Shown here piece after piece: positions 37,264-45,878 of a stretch of DNA of 64,000 bases. The stretch lies in NCBI RefSeq assembly GCF_009712475.1, contig NZ_VCJO01000002.1:310001-374000 (forward strand), given 5' to 3'. Origin of the DNA: Micromonospora sp. CP22 (GTDB lineage: Bacteria; Actinomycetota; Actinomycetes; Mycobacteriales; Micromonosporaceae). The number at the start of each line of letters is the position of its first letter. The first letter of the stretch is position 1. The translations under genes and the position numbers were made by a program. The notes below the pieces were generated by a model. That model worked only from the letters and a program-made list of their open reading frames with translations. It ran no database searches and was not told where the DNA came from.

Positions 37264-37938
37264 TCAGGGGCGGGGGCCCAGGGCGTGTTCGACGGCGCGG
37301 CCCAGCGCGGCCACCACCAGGGCGACCGAGGGACGGACCACCGAGTCGTCCAGGCTGACCTGGCCGGAGAAGCCGGCCCCGCTGGCGATCTCCTCCAGCC
37401 GGTCGCGGGCGGCGTCGGCGTCCTCGCCGGTGACGCCGAGCGCCGACTCCATCCGGAGCACGGCGACCAGGGTCGCGAGAGCGGCGGTGCGCTCGTCCGG
37501 AGGGGCACCGGTGAGCGCCACGGCGAGCCGCTGCCGGGTCTCCTCCTCCACCGACGGGTCCACCACCGGGTACCGGTGCACGTGGATGAAGCCCAACTCC
37601 GTCTCGTCGACGTCACGGACGACACCCTGCTCGCAGAGGTCGCCGAGGATCCTGTCGCGGAGGCCGTGGCGTAGTCGCTGCACCCAGGACGAGGGGCTGT
37701 GTGGCGGGTCCGCCGCGATCTTCGCCAGCACCGCGTCGACGACCGGCTCCCCGGTCGGCGTCGGATCCACCGCCCGCAGGGCCCCGTCGACGTACGCGAT
37801 CCGACCCGCCAGGGCCAACTCGATCAGGACGGCGGCGGCCATCCCCAGGTCGAGACTGATCCGCGGCAGGGTCGCCTTACCGGTCTCGTCGTCGTACGCG
37901 AGCAGGAGTAGTTCCTCGGCGAGCGGAACACCAGTCAT
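37264..37938 (-). CDS. GOLPH3/VPS74 (GPP34) family protein
   Basis: This is a 224-residue protein starting MTGVPLAEELLLLAYDDETGKATLPRISLDLGMAAAVLIELALAGRI, the bacterial form of the Golgi phosphoprotein 3 fold. Eukaryotic members bind PI4P and glycosyltransferases. Actinobacterial ones are numerous and uncharacterised. No signal peptide or membrane helix is present, so it is cytoplasmic or peripheral at the membrane. It is convergent with the phosphohexomutase and tandem with upp. Confidence 0.88.
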   Translation of the reverse strand: MTGVPLAEELLLLAYDDETGKATLPRISLDLGMAAAVLIELALAGRIAYVDGALRAVDPTPTGEPVVDAVLAKIAADPPHSPSSWVQRLRHGLRDRILGDLCEQGVVRDVDETELGFIHVHRYPVVDPSVEEETRQRLAVALTGAPPDERTAALATLVAVLRMESALGVTGEDADAARDRLEEIASGAGFSGQVSLDDSVVRPSVALVVAALGRAVEHALGPRP

Positions 37939-37988
37939 GGCCCGAGACGCTAGCCGCTGGACACCACCGCCCGCAGCACAAACCGCGC

Positions 37989-38621
37989 TCAGAAGCGGGG
38001 CATGCCGCCGAACTGCCGGTCACCGGCGTCACCGAGGCCCGGCACGATGAACATGCTGTCGTTGAGGCCGTCGTCGATGGCGGCGGTGACCAGGCGCAGC
38101 GGCAGCCCGGAACGCTCCAGCCGCTCGATGCCGGCCGGTGCGGCGAGCACGCAGAGCACGGTGATGTCGGTGCAGCCGCGCTCGGCGAGCAGCCGACAGC
38201 AGTGCTCCAGCGAGCCACCGGTAGCCAGCATCGGGTCGAGGACCAGCACCGGCAGGCCGGAGAGGTCCCGGGGCAGCGACTCCATGTAGGCGCGCGGCTC
38301 GAATGTCTCCTCGTCGCGGGCGAGCCCGACGAAGCCCATCGAGGACTCGGGCAGCAGCCCCAGCGCGGCGTCGGCCATGCCGAGGCCCGCCCGCAGCACC
38401 GGCACCAGCAGCGGCGGGTTGGCCAGCCGGGTGCCGTCGGTGGCGGTCACCGGCGTCTGCACCGGGTACGTCTCCACTGGGAAGGAGCGCGCCGCCTCGT
38501 ACACCAGCATGGTGGTGAGTTCGTGCAGCGCGGCCCGGAACGAGGAGGAATCGGTGCGTTCGTCCCGCATGGCGGTCAGCCTGGACTGGGCGAGCGGGTG
38601 GTCAATGACGAGTACGTCCAC
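37989..38621 (-). CDS. upp: Uracil phosphoribosyltransferase
   Basis: This is a 210-residue enzyme that makes UMP from uracil and [20 protein letters not shown] is the PRPP loop and [15 protein letters not shown] the uracil-binding C-terminus. The length is normal. The start is GTG 38621 with TAGGTT eight bases upstream. It is divergent from deoC, so pyrimidine base and deoxyribose-phosphate recovery share one promoter region. Confidence 0.96.
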   Translation of the reverse strand: MDVLVIDHPLAQSRLTAMRDERTDSSSFRAALHELTTMLVYEAARSFPVETYPVQTPVTATDGTRLANPPLLVPVLRAGLGMADAALGLLPESSMGFVGLARDEETFEPRAYMESLPRDLSGLPVLVLDPMLATGGSLEHCCRLLAERGCTDITVLCVLAAPAGIERLERSGLPLRLVTAAIDDGLNDSMFIVPGLGDAGDRQFGGMPRF

Positions 38622-38710
38622 GATCGGTCAACCTACCTGCCTCCGGGTGGCAGCTTGCCGACCCCGGCGCGACCAGCGATGTCGTTCACCCCTGAGCACC
38701 CGAGCCTGCG

Positions 38711-38724
38711 GTGACCAAGATCAC
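38711..38724. promoter_or_regulatory. CRP/FNR-type palindrome GTGA-N6-TCAC upstream of deoC
   Basis: GTGACCAAGATCAC has the half-site geometry of the actinobacterial CRP consensus (TGTGA-N6-TCACA). It is centred about 36 bases before the inferred deoC transcription start and also lies upstream of upp. A regulator would probably act on deoC from here. Confidence 0.4.
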
Positions 38725-38740
38725 GCGGCGTGAACCTGCG

Positions 38741-38746
38741 TAGACT
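38741..38746 (+). promoter_or_regulatory. -10 box (TAGACT) for deoC, leaderless
   Basis: TAGACT is seven bases before ATG 38754. Confidence 0.45.
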
Positions 38747-38753
38747 TCCAGGC

Positions 38754-39713
38754 ATGACGGCGACAGCGACGTCGGCCCGCTCGGACCTCTCCGAGCTGGG
38801 ACGATCCGAAACCGCTCTGCGGACCTTCCTGCACGGCCTACCGGGCGTGGACCAGGTCGGCGCGGAGCAGCGGGCAGCCCAACTCGGCACCCGATCCATC
38901 AAGACCACCGCCAAGGCCCAGGCGATCGACCTCGCCATCAGCATGGTCGACCTGACGACGTTGGAAGGCGCGGACACGCCGGGCAAGGTGCGGGCGCTCG
39001 CCGCCAAGGCACTGCGGCCCGACCCGGCCGACCCGTCCTGCCCGCACGTCGGCGCGGTCTGCGTCTACCCCTCGATGGTCCCCCACGTGGCCGACGTGTT
39101 GCGTGGCAGCGCCGTGCACCTGGCCAGCGTGGCCACGTCGTTCCCGTCGGGCCAGGCGCCGCTGGAGATCAAACTCGCCGACACCCGCGCCGCCGTCGAG
39201 GCGGGAGCCGACGAGATCGACATGGTCATCAACCGGGGCGCCTTCCTGGCCGGCCGCTACTCGGAGGTGTACGACGAGATCGTCGCCACCAAGCAGGCCT
39301 GCGGGGACGCGCACCTCAAGGTGATCCTGGAGACCGGCGAGCTGGCCACCTACGACAACGTCCGCCGTGCCTCCTGGTTGGCGATGCTCGCGGGCGGCGA
39401 CTTCATCAAGACCTCCACCGGCAAGGTCCCGGTCGCCGCCACGTTGCCGGTGACCCTGGTGATGTTGGAGGCGGTACGCGACTTCCGGGCCGCCACCGGG
39501 CGGCAGGTCGGCGTGAAGCCGGCCGGCGGCATCCGGACCACCAAGGACGCGATCAAGTACCTGGTCATGGTCAACGAGGTCGTCGGCCCGGACTGGCTGC
39601 ACCCGGACTGGTTCCGCTTCGGCGCGTCCAGCCTGCTGAACGACCTGCTCATGCAGCGCACCAAGCTGACGACCGGCGTGTACGCCGGCCCCGACTACTT
39701 CACCCTGGACTGA
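38754..39713 (+). CDS. deoC: Deoxyribose-phosphate aldolase
   Basis: This is a 319-residue class I aldolase that cleaves 2-deoxyribose-5-phosphate to acetaldehyde and glyceraldehyde-3-phosphate. The Schiff-base lysine lies in FIKTSTGKVPVAAT and the second lysine in VGVKPAGGIRTTKDA. EIDMVINRGAFLAG is a third signature. It is the long actinobacterial type. It is followed after five bases by an aldehyde dehydrogenase gene, which could oxidise the acetaldehyde produced. Confidence 0.95.
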   Translation: MTATATSARSDLSELGRSETALRTFLHGLPGVDQVGAEQRAAQLGTRSIKTTAKAQAIDLAISMVDLTTLEGADTPGKVRALAAKALRPDPADPSCPHVGAVCVYPSMVPHVADVLRGSAVHLASVATSFPSGQAPLEIKLADTRAAVEAGADEIDMVINRGAFLAGRYSEVYDEIVATKQACGDAHLKVILETGELATYDNVRRASWLAMLAGGDFIKTSTGKVPVAATLPVTLVMLEAVRDFRAATGRQVGVKPAGGIRTTKDAIKYLVMVNEVVGPDWLHPDWFRFGASSLLNDLLMQRTKLTTGVYAGPDYFTLD

Positions 39714-39718
39714 CCGCG

Positions 39719-41149
39719 ATGTTCGAATACGCACCCGCCCCCGAGTCGCGCTCGGTGGTAGACCTCAAGCCCTCGTACGGGCTCTTCATCGACGGGAAGT
39801 TCGTCGACCCGGCCGACGGGTCCGGTTTCAAGTCGATCAACCCGGCCTCCGAGGAGGTGCTGGCCGAGGTCGCCGAGGGTGGCGCGCAGGACGTGGACCG
39901 CGCCGTCCGGGCGGCCCGCCGGGCGTACGAGAAGGTCTGGGGTCCGATGCCCGGCCGGGACCGGGCCAAGTACCTGTTCCGCATCGCCCGGATCATCCAG
40001 GAGCGCTCGCGCGAACTCGCCGTGCTGGAGTCCCTCGACAACGGCAAGCCGATCAAGGAGTCCCGCGACGTCGACCTGCCGCTGGTCGCCGCGCACTTCT
40101 TCTACTACGCCGGTTGGGCCGACAAGCTGCCGCACGCGGGGTTCGGCCCCGACCCGAAGCCGATCGGCGTCGCCGGTCAGGTCATCCCGTGGAACTTCCC
40201 GCTGCTGATGCTGGCCTGGAAGATCGCCCCGGCGCTGGCCGCCGGCAACACGGTGGTGTTGAAGCCGGCCGAGACCACGCCGCTGACCGCGCTGCTCTTC
40301 GCCGAGATCTGCCAGCAGGCCGACCTGCCGGCCGGTGTGGTCAACATCGTCACCGGGGCCGGTGAGACCGGCCGGGCGCTGGTCGAGCACGACGGCGTGG
40401 ACAAGGTCGCCTTCACCGGCTCGACCGACGTCGGCCGGGCCATCGCCCGAGCGGTCGCCGGCAGCCGCAAGAAGCTCACCCTGGAACTCGGCGGCAAGGC
40501 CGCCAACATCGTGTTCGACGACGCCCCGGTCGACCAGGCGGTCGAGGGCATCGTCAACGGCATCTTCTTCAACCAGGGGCACGTCTGCTGCGCCGGTTCC
40601 CGACTGCTGATCCAGGAGTCCGTCGCCGACCGGGTGCTGGAGTCCCTCAAGCGGCGGATGGCCCAGCTGCGGGTCGGTGACCCGCTGGACAAGAACACCG
40701 ACATCGGTGCGATCAACTCGGCGGCCCAGCTGGCCCGGATCAAGGAGCTGTCCGACGCCGGGTCGGCCGAGGGCGCCGAGCGCTGGTCGCCGCCGTGCGA
40801 ACTGCCCGACCGTGGCTTCTGGTTCGCGCCGACCATCTTCACCGGGGTCACCCAGGCGCACCGGATCGCCCGCGAGGAGATCTTCGGCCCGGTGCTGTCC
40901 GTGCTGACCTTCCGCACCCCGGCCGAGGCGGTGGAGAAGGCCAACAACACGCCGTACGGGCTGTCCGCCGGGATCTGGACCGAGAAGGGTTCCCGGATCC
41001 TGTGGATGGCCGACCGGCTGCGCGCCGGTGTGGTCTGGGCCAACACGTTCAACAAGTTCGACCCGACCTCGCCGTTCGGCGGCTACAAGGAGTCGGGCTA
41101 CGGTCGCGAGGGCGGCCGGCACGGGCTGGAGGCGTACCTCAATGTCTGA
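39719..41149 (+). CDS. Aldehyde dehydrogenase
   Basis: This is a 476-residue NAD(P)-dependent ALDH with VIPWNFPLLMLAWKIAPALAAGNTVVLKPAE for the cofactor, general base Glu256 in LELGGK and nucleophile Cys290 in NQGHVCCAG. All catalytic features are present. The gene is tightly linked to deoC and overlaps the next gene by eight bases, suggesting a functional complex with the shorter paralogue. Acetaldehyde from DeoC is the natural candidate substrate, by inference. Confidence 0.93.
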   Translation: MFEYAPAPESRSVVDLKPSYGLFIDGKFVDPADGSGFKSINPASEEVLAEVAEGGAQDVDRAVRAARRAYEKVWGPMPGRDRAKYLFRIARIIQERSRELAVLESLDNGKPIKESRDVDLPLVAAHFFYYAGWADKLPHAGFGPDPKPIGVAGQVIPWNFPLLMLAWKIAPALAAGNTVVLKPAETTPLTALLFAEICQQADLPAGVVNIVTGAGETGRALVEHDGVDKVAFTGSTDVGRAIARAVAGSRKKLTLELGGKAANIVFDDAPVDQAVEGIVNGIFFNQGHVCCAGSRLLIQESVADRVLESLKRRMAQLRVGDPLDKNTDIGAINSAAQLARIKELSDAGSAEGAERWSPPCELPDRGFWFAPTIFTGVTQAHRIAREEIFGPVLSVLTFRTPAEAVEKANNTPYGLSAGIWTEKGSRILWMADRLRAGVVWANTFNKFDPTSPFGGYKESGYGREGGRHGLEAYLNV

Positions 41150-41966
41150 GCGCGTCGCGGTACGCAAGACGTACAAACTCTTCATCGGCGGGAAGTTCCC
41201 GCGCAGCGAGTCGGGACGGTCGTATCTCGTGCAGGACTCCAACGTGTCGCTGGCCTCGCGCAAGGACGCGCGGGACGCCGTGGTGGCCGCCCGGGCGGCC
41301 GTGAAGGGCTGGGCCGGGGCCACCGCGTACAACCGTGGGCAGATCCTCTACCGGGTCGCGGAGATGTTGGAAGGCCGACGCGAGCAGTTCGTCGGGCTCG
41401 GCGTACCGGCCGACGAGGTGGACGCGGCGACCGACCGCTGGGTCTGGTACGCGGGCTGGTCGGACAAGCTCCCCCAGGTGTACGGCGGCGCGAACCCGGT
41501 CGCCGGGCCGTACTTCAACCTGTCGTCGCCCGAGCCGACGGGCGTGGTGGCGGTGGTGGCCCCCGAGACACCGGCGCTGCTCGGGCTGGTCAGCGTGATC
41601 GCGCCGGCGATCGTCACCGGCAACACGGTGGTGGTGGCCGCCTCTCCGTCGGCACCCTTGGCCGCGGTGACCCTGGCCGAGGTGCTGGCCACCTCGGACC
41701 TGCCGGGCGGGGTGGTCAACATCCTCACCGGTCGCCTGTCGGAGACCGTGCCGACGCTGGCCGCCCACATGGACGTCAATGCCATCGACCTGACCGGGGT
41801 GACCGACCCGGAGGTCGCCGCCGACCTCGAGGTCAAGGCGGCGGAGAACCTCAAGCGGGTGCTCCGCCCGGTGCCGACGGATCACGACTGGTCGGCCGAC
41901 CCCGGCCTGACCCGCATGACCGCCCTGCTGGAGACGAAGACCGTCTGGCACCCCAAGGGCGCCTGA
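41142..41966 (+). CDS. Non-catalytic aldehyde dehydrogenase paralogue
   Basis: This is a 274-residue protein that resembles the N-terminal part of the preceding ALDH: YKLFIGGKFPRSESGR, AYNRGQILYRVAEMLEGR, YAGWSDKLPQVYGG, GVVAVVAPETPALLGLVSVIAPAIVTGNTVVVAASPSAPLAAVTLAEVLATSDLPGGVVNILTGR. The catalytic domain with LELGG and the active Cys is missing, and the lysine of the LKPAE motif is lost. The frame is clean and ends in a family-like tail, so it is a maintained short protein rather than decay. It probably pairs with the full ALDH. Confidence 0.85.
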   Translation: MSERVAVRKTYKLFIGGKFPRSESGRSYLVQDSNVSLASRKDARDAVVAARAAVKGWAGATAYNRGQILYRVAEMLEGRREQFVGLGVPADEVDAATDRWVWYAGWSDKLPQVYGGANPVAGPYFNLSSPEPTGVVAVVAPETPALLGLVSVIAPAIVTGNTVVVAASPSAPLAAVTLAEVLATSDLPGGVVNILTGRLSETVPTLAAHMDVNAIDLTGVTDPEVAADLEVKAAENLKRVLRPVPTDHDWSADPGLTRMTALLETKTVWHPKGA

Positions 41967-41984
41967 CCCCCCGCAAGATCCGGA

Positions 41985-42050
41985 CAACTTCTCGGAAGTT
42001 GCTGGGTCGAGTGGGTGTCGAGGCAGCAACATCGCCGATGTTGCTGCCTC
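41985..42050 (+). terminator. Tandem hairpins after the deoC-ALDH operon
   Basis: A small CAACTT/AAGTTG hairpin is followed by a long perfect inverted repeat, GAGGCAGCAACATCG and CGATGTTGCTGCCTC (42020-42050, one central base). It ends the operon 54 bases after the stop codon and isolates the BlaI promoter. Confidence 0.65.
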
Positions 42051-42070
42051 AGCCGGGTTGGGGGTGGTTC

Positions 42071-42088
42071 TACTACGGGGGGTAGGAT
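42071..42088 (+). promoter_or_regulatory. blaI operator and overlapping -10 box
   Basis: TACTAC-GGGGG-GTAGGA (42071-42087) is an imperfect dyad matching five of six positions and resembling BlaI/MecI family operators with CTAC/GTAG arms. It overlaps TAGGAT (42083-42088), which lies six bases before GTG 42095, so the transcript would be leaderless and directly autorepressed. Confidence 0.45.
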
Positions 42089-42094
42089 TCAGGG

Positions 42095-42574
42095 GTGACT
42101 CGGCTGGGGGATCTTGAGCGTGCGGTGATGGACGTGCTGTGGGACTCCGTTCCCGCCACGTCGGATGGGATCACCGTGCGCGAGGTGGCCGACGCCCTGG
42201 ACGGGCGGGAGTTGGCGTACACGACGGTGATGACCGTGCTGGACCGGCTGGCCGGTAAGGACATGGTGCAGCGCCGACGGGAGGGCCGAGCGTGGCGTTA
42301 CCGCGCCTCGGCCAGCCGCGAGGCGTACATCGCCCAACTCATGCTCGACGCGCTCGACCTGGGCGGCAGTCGGGACGCGGCGCTGGTCCGGTTCGCCCGC
42401 TCGGTCACCGGCACCGAGGCCGACGTGCTGCGTGCCGCACTCTCGGCGGAGGCCGGGATGGCACCGTCCGGGCCGACGGAGGGCCCCGGTGGTGGGCTCA
42501 CCGACCGGGTCGAGTCCCCGCCGACCGACCGGGCATCGCGTGCCGGCCGGGCCGACGAGGCCGTGGAGCGGTAG
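42095..42574 (+). CDS. blaI: BlaI/MecI/CopY family transcriptional repressor
   Basis: This is a 159-residue winged-helix regulator: TRLGDLERAVMDVLWDSVPATSDGITVREVADAL, then AYTTVMTVLDRLAGKDMVQRRREGRAWRYRA (recognition helix and wing). A dimerisation region of about 40 residues and a Pro/Gly-rich tail follow. In mycobacteria the BlaI homologue is paired with an M56 peptidase and is released when that peptidase senses beta-lactams; the same gene pair is here. Its cydABDC neighbours suggest that it may also control respiration genes. Confidence 0.92.
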   Translation: MTRLGDLERAVMDVLWDSVPATSDGITVREVADALDGRELAYTTVMTVLDRLAGKDMVQRRREGRAWRYRASASREAYIAQLMLDALDLGGSRDAALVRFARSVTGTEADVLRAALSAEAGMAPSGPTEGPGGGLTDRVESPPTDRASRAGRADEAVER

Positions 42575-42584
42575 GGACGGCATC

Positions 42585-43490
42585 GTGGCGTACTCCCTGC
42601 ACTTCGCCGGCTCGATGGTGGCGTGCTGGCTGATCGCCCAGGTGCTGGCCCGTTCCACCTGGACATGGCGCAGCCCTCGGGTGGCGATCGTCTGCTGGCA
42701 GGCGATCGGCCTGGGGGCCGGTCTCTCCGCGATCGGCATCCCGATCGCGTTGGGTCTCGGCCCGTACCAGCAGGGCACCGGCCGGGCCCTGCTCGCGCTG
42801 GCGGACGATCTCCGGCACGGCGTCCTGCCCGCCGACCTCGGCCCCGTGCACCTCGGGCTGGTCGGCGTCGGTTTCGGCATCGGGGCGGTGCTGCTGACCA
42901 CGACGGTACGCAGCGTCCACGGCGCGGTACGCGCCCAGCGCCGACACCGGGACCTGCTCACCCTGGTCGCCCGACGGGATCCGACCGTGCCCGGCGCGCT
43001 GGTGCTCGACCACCCGGGCACGGCCGCGTACTGCCTGCCGGGGGTGAAGCCCCGGGTGGTGGTCACTGCCGGCACCCTCAGCCTGCTGGACCGGGCGGAA
43101 CTGGAGGCGGTGCTGACCCACGAGCGGGCGCACGCGCAGGAGCGGCACGACCTGGTGCTGCTGCCGTTCACCGCGCTCCGCCGAGCGCTGCCGTGGTTCC
43201 GTTGGGTCCGCGAGGCACACGAGCGGGTGTCTCTGCTGGTCGAGATGCGCGCCGACGACAAGGCCCGGCAGGTGCACGCGGAAGCTCCGCTGGCCGGTGC
43301 GTTGCGCCGGTTCGCCGCCGCCGGGCACCAGATCACCCCGGCCGGCACGCTCGGCATCGGCGACCGGGACCTGGACGTACGGGTGCAGCGGTTGCTGGTC
43401 GCCGAGCGCCCACCGCGCCTGCTCGGTGCCGTCGCCCTGACCGTGACCGTGCACGTCGCCGCGCTGCCGATCCTGCTGTTCCTCAGCTGA
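42585..43490 (+). CDS. M56 family (BlaR1-like) membrane metallopeptidase
   Basis: This is a 301-residue protein with three N-terminal helices, a cytoplasmic zinc peptidase site HERAH (LTHERAHAQERHD) and a final membrane helix. There is no penicillin-binding sensor domain at the C-terminus, so it is a short form that may cleave BlaI in response to another signal. GTG 42585 is ten bases after blaI. The pair forms an operon upstream of cydA. Confidence 0.88.
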   Translation: MAYSLHFAGSMVACWLIAQVLARSTWTWRSPRVAIVCWQAIGLGAGLSAIGIPIALGLGPYQQGTGRALLALADDLRHGVLPADLGPVHLGLVGVGFGIGAVLLTTTVRSVHGAVRAQRRHRDLLTLVARRDPTVPGALVLDHPGTAAYCLPGVKPRVVVTAGTLSLLDRAELEAVLTHERAHAQERHDLVLLPFTALRRALPWFRWVREAHERVSLLVEMRADDKARQVHAEAPLAGALRRFAAAGHQITPAGTLGIGDRDLDVRVQRLLVAERPPRLLGAVALTVTVHVAALPILLFLS

Positions 43491-43540
43491 CAACCCTGAA
43501 CTGACCCTGATCCTGCCGCTCCAGCCACTTCCCGGACCTA

Positions 43541-43565
43541 TATGTAGCGTCTCTACGTGTAGTCT
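43541..43565 (+). promoter_or_regulatory. Candidate operator ahead of cydA
   Basis: GTAG-CGTCT-CTAC-GT-GTAG is a run of three alternating GTAG/CTAC half-sites in the 113-base gap between the M56 gene and cydA. The half-sites match those of the blaI dyad, but the spacing differs, so binding by BlaI is a suggestion only. TAGTCT at 43560 could be the -10. Confidence 0.3.
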
Positions 43566-43603
43566 CCCTATCTGAATTGATCACCGTCTCGGGAGAGGCC
43601 GCC

Positions 43604-44860
43604 ATGGACACCCTGCTCCTCGCTCGCCTGCAGTTCGCCACGACCGCCTCGGTCCACTTCCTCTTCGTGGCCGTCACGCTCGGCCTGGTCACGCTGCTCG
43701 TCGGGATGCAGACCGCCTGGGTGGTCACCGGAAACCACCGCTGGGAGCGGATGACCCGCTTCTGGGGCCAGCTCTACGTGATCAACTACGTGCTCGGCAT
43801 CGCGACGGGCATCGTGATGGAGTTCCAGTTCGGGCTCAACTGGAGCGGGTTGTCGCGCTACGTCGGGAACGTCTTCGGCGCCCCGCTGGCGATCGAGACG
43901 CTGGTCGCCTTCTTCCTGGAGTCGACCTTCCTCGGCATGTGGATCTTCGGTTGGCACCGGCTGCGTCGCGGCGTTCACCTCGCCCTGCTCTACGGGGTCG
44001 CGATCACCGCGTACGCCTCGGCGTTCTGGATCATGGTGGCCAACTCCTGGTTGCAGAACCCGGTCGGCTACGAGGTACGCGACGGCGTCGCCCACCTGAC
44101 CGACTTCTCCGCGCTGCTGACCAATCCGACCCTGTGGACGGCGCTCGGGCACGTGGTGTCGGCCGCCCTGCTCACCGGTGGCCTGCTGGTGGCGGCGATC
44201 AGCGCCTGGCACCTGCACCGCCGTACCCCCGATTTCGCGCTGTTCCGCAGCTCGCTGCGGATCGGTGTGGTCACCGCCGCACTGGCGATCACCCTTGTGC
44301 AGGGGTTCGGCTTCGCCCAGTTCGCCCCGGTGGGCGGCGCGCAGCCGACCAAGTTCGGCGCCACCAGCCCGCATGCCGAGGAGTTGGTCGCCGAATGGAC
44401 CGCCCGCTTCGGTCCGGGCGACTACCTGCCTCCCGTGCTGTCCAGCTTCGGGCTCGGCTTCATGATCCTCATCGGGTTCGCCCTCGGCCTGCTCTGGCTG
44501 TTCGTCCCACTGCTCTGGAGGGACTGGATCATCCGCCTCCGGTTCCCGCTCTGGCTGCTGATGCTCGCCCTGCCCCTGCCGTTCGTGGCGCTGATCCTCG
44601 GCTGGATCGCCCGCGAGGTCGGCCGCCAGCCCTGGGTGGCGTACGGGTTGCTGCCGGTGGACCAGGCGGTCTCGCCGATCAGCCCCTGGTTGATGGGCAC
44701 CTCGCTGATCGGCTTCACCCTGCTGCTCGGCACGCTCGCCGTCACCAACTGGGTGCTGCTCGCCCGGCACGCCGCCCGGGGTGCCGCCGACCCCGCTCTC
44801 GGCCGACCACCGGCCCAGCCGCCCGCCGACGACGCCCGCCCCGAACCCGCTTTCGCCTGA
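43604..44860 (+). CDS. cydA: Cytochrome bd ubiquinol oxidase subunit I
   Basis: This is a 418-residue multi-helix haem subunit. His18 (TASVHFLF), the GLNWSGLSRYVG loop, IETLVAFFLESTFLG with conserved acids, and GRQPW are all present. It oxidises quinol and reduces oxygen with high affinity, at haem b558/b595/d. The Q-loop is short, as in most Gram-positive enzymes. Signal GGGAGAGG precedes ATG 43604. It is the first gene of cydABDC. Confidence 0.96.
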   Translation: MDTLLLARLQFATTASVHFLFVAVTLGLVTLLVGMQTAWVVTGNHRWERMTRFWGQLYVINYVLGIATGIVMEFQFGLNWSGLSRYVGNVFGAPLAIETLVAFFLESTFLGMWIFGWHRLRRGVHLALLYGVAITAYASAFWIMVANSWLQNPVGYEVRDGVAHLTDFSALLTNPTLWTALGHVVSAALLTGGLLVAAISAWHLHRRTPDFALFRSSLRIGVVTAALAITLVQGFGFAQFAPVGGAQPTKFGATSPHAEELVAEWTARFGPGDYLPPVLSSFGLGFMILIGFALGLLWLFVPLLWRDWIIRLRFPLWLLMLALPLPFVALILGWIAREVGRQPWVAYGLLPVDQAVSPISPWLMGTSLIGFTLLLGTLAVTNWVLLARHAARGAADPALGRPPAQPPADDARPEPAFA

Positions 44861-44870
44861 GGAGCCGGAG

Positions 44871-45878
44871 ATGGAACTCGCCTGGCATGCCCTGCTCGGT
44901 CTCTTCTTCGCCGGCTACCTGGTGCTCGGCGGCTACGACTACGGCGTCGGCCTGCTGCTCGCCCGGGGCGCCGACGCGTCGCGCCGACGTGCCGCCCTCA
45001 ACGCGGTCGGGCCGTTCTTCCTCGGCAACGAGGTGTGGCTGGTGGCGTCCGCCGGCATCCTGTTCGGCGCGTTCCCCGTGCTCGAGGGGGAACTGCTCGC
45101 CGGCAGCTACCCGGCGGTGCTCACCGCGCTCGCCGGGGTGATCCTGGTGACCGCCGGGGTGCAGTTGCGCAGCCGTCCGGAGAGCATGCGGGCCCGCACC
45201 ACATGGGACCGGGTGATCGTCGTCGGCAGCCTGCTCGCCGCGCTCGGCTGGGGGGTGGTGCTCGCCGGGTTGCTTCAGGGCGTGCCGCTGCACGCCGACG
45301 GACACGTCGCCGGAGTGACGCACCTGTTCACTCCGTTCGCCGCCGCCGCCGGGCTGGCCGTCCTGGCGCTGACCGTGGCGCACGGTGCGACTTTCCTCAC
45401 GCTCCGGCTGCCCGCCGTCGAGGGCGATCGGCTCCGGCCACTGGCCCGCCGCCTGCTCCGCACCGCGCTGGTCGCGGTCGGCGCGGCCGTGCTCGTCGGT
45501 GTCTTCTCCGACCGGGTACGCGCTGCCGCGCAGCGCCCGATGGTCGGCGTACTGCTGGCGGTGTTGCTGGTGGTGGCCCTGCTCACGGCGTGGGTGGCGC
45601 TCGGGCGACGCCGGCCCGGTGTGGCTTTCGCGGCCACCTCGGCGGCCCTGGCCCTGCCGGTGCTGCTGGTCGGGGCGACCCTCTGGCCGTACGTGCTGGT
45701 GTCGACGGTGGAACCGCACGCGTCACTGACCGTGACCGACGCGGCTGCCAGCGCGCCGACGCTACGCCTGCTGGGTTGGCTGGCGGTGCCGCTGCTGCCG
45801 GCCCTACTAGGCTTCCAGGCAATGTGCTGGTGGATTTTTCGGGGACGGATCGACGGCAGGGCACCGGTGTACTGGTGA
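44871..45878 (+). CDS. cydB: Cytochrome bd oxidase subunit II
   Basis: This is a 335-residue polytopic subunit starting MELAWHALLGLFFAGYLVLGGYDYGVGLLLA, with FFLGNEVWLVASAGILFGAFP, the CydB signature, and the terminal FQAMCWWIFRGR. It pairs with CydA. It starts ten bases after cydA (GGAGCCGGAG before ATG) and its stop overlaps the start of cydD (GTGA). Confidence 0.95.
   Translation: MELAWHALLGLFFAGYLVLGGYDYGVGLLLARGADASRRRAALNAVGPFFLGNEVWLVASAGILFGAFPVLEGELLAGSYPAVLTALAGVILVTAGVQLRSRPESMRARTTWDRVIVVGSLLAALGWGVVLAGLLQGVPLHADGHVAGVTHLFTPFAAAAGLAVLALTVAHGATFLTLRLPAVEGDRLRPLARRLLRTALVAVGAAVLVGVFSDRVRAAAQRPMVGVLLAVLLVVALLTAWVALGRRRPGVAFAATSAALALPVLLVGATLWPYVLVSTVEPHASLTVTDAAASAPTLRLLGWLAVPLLPALLGFQAMCWWIFRGRIDGRAPVYW

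Noticed and set aside
42432..42584. Longer start for the M56 peptidase within blaI
   Set aside because: The extra residues are hydrophilic and overlap the blaI reading frame; GTG 42585 begins right before the first membrane helix.
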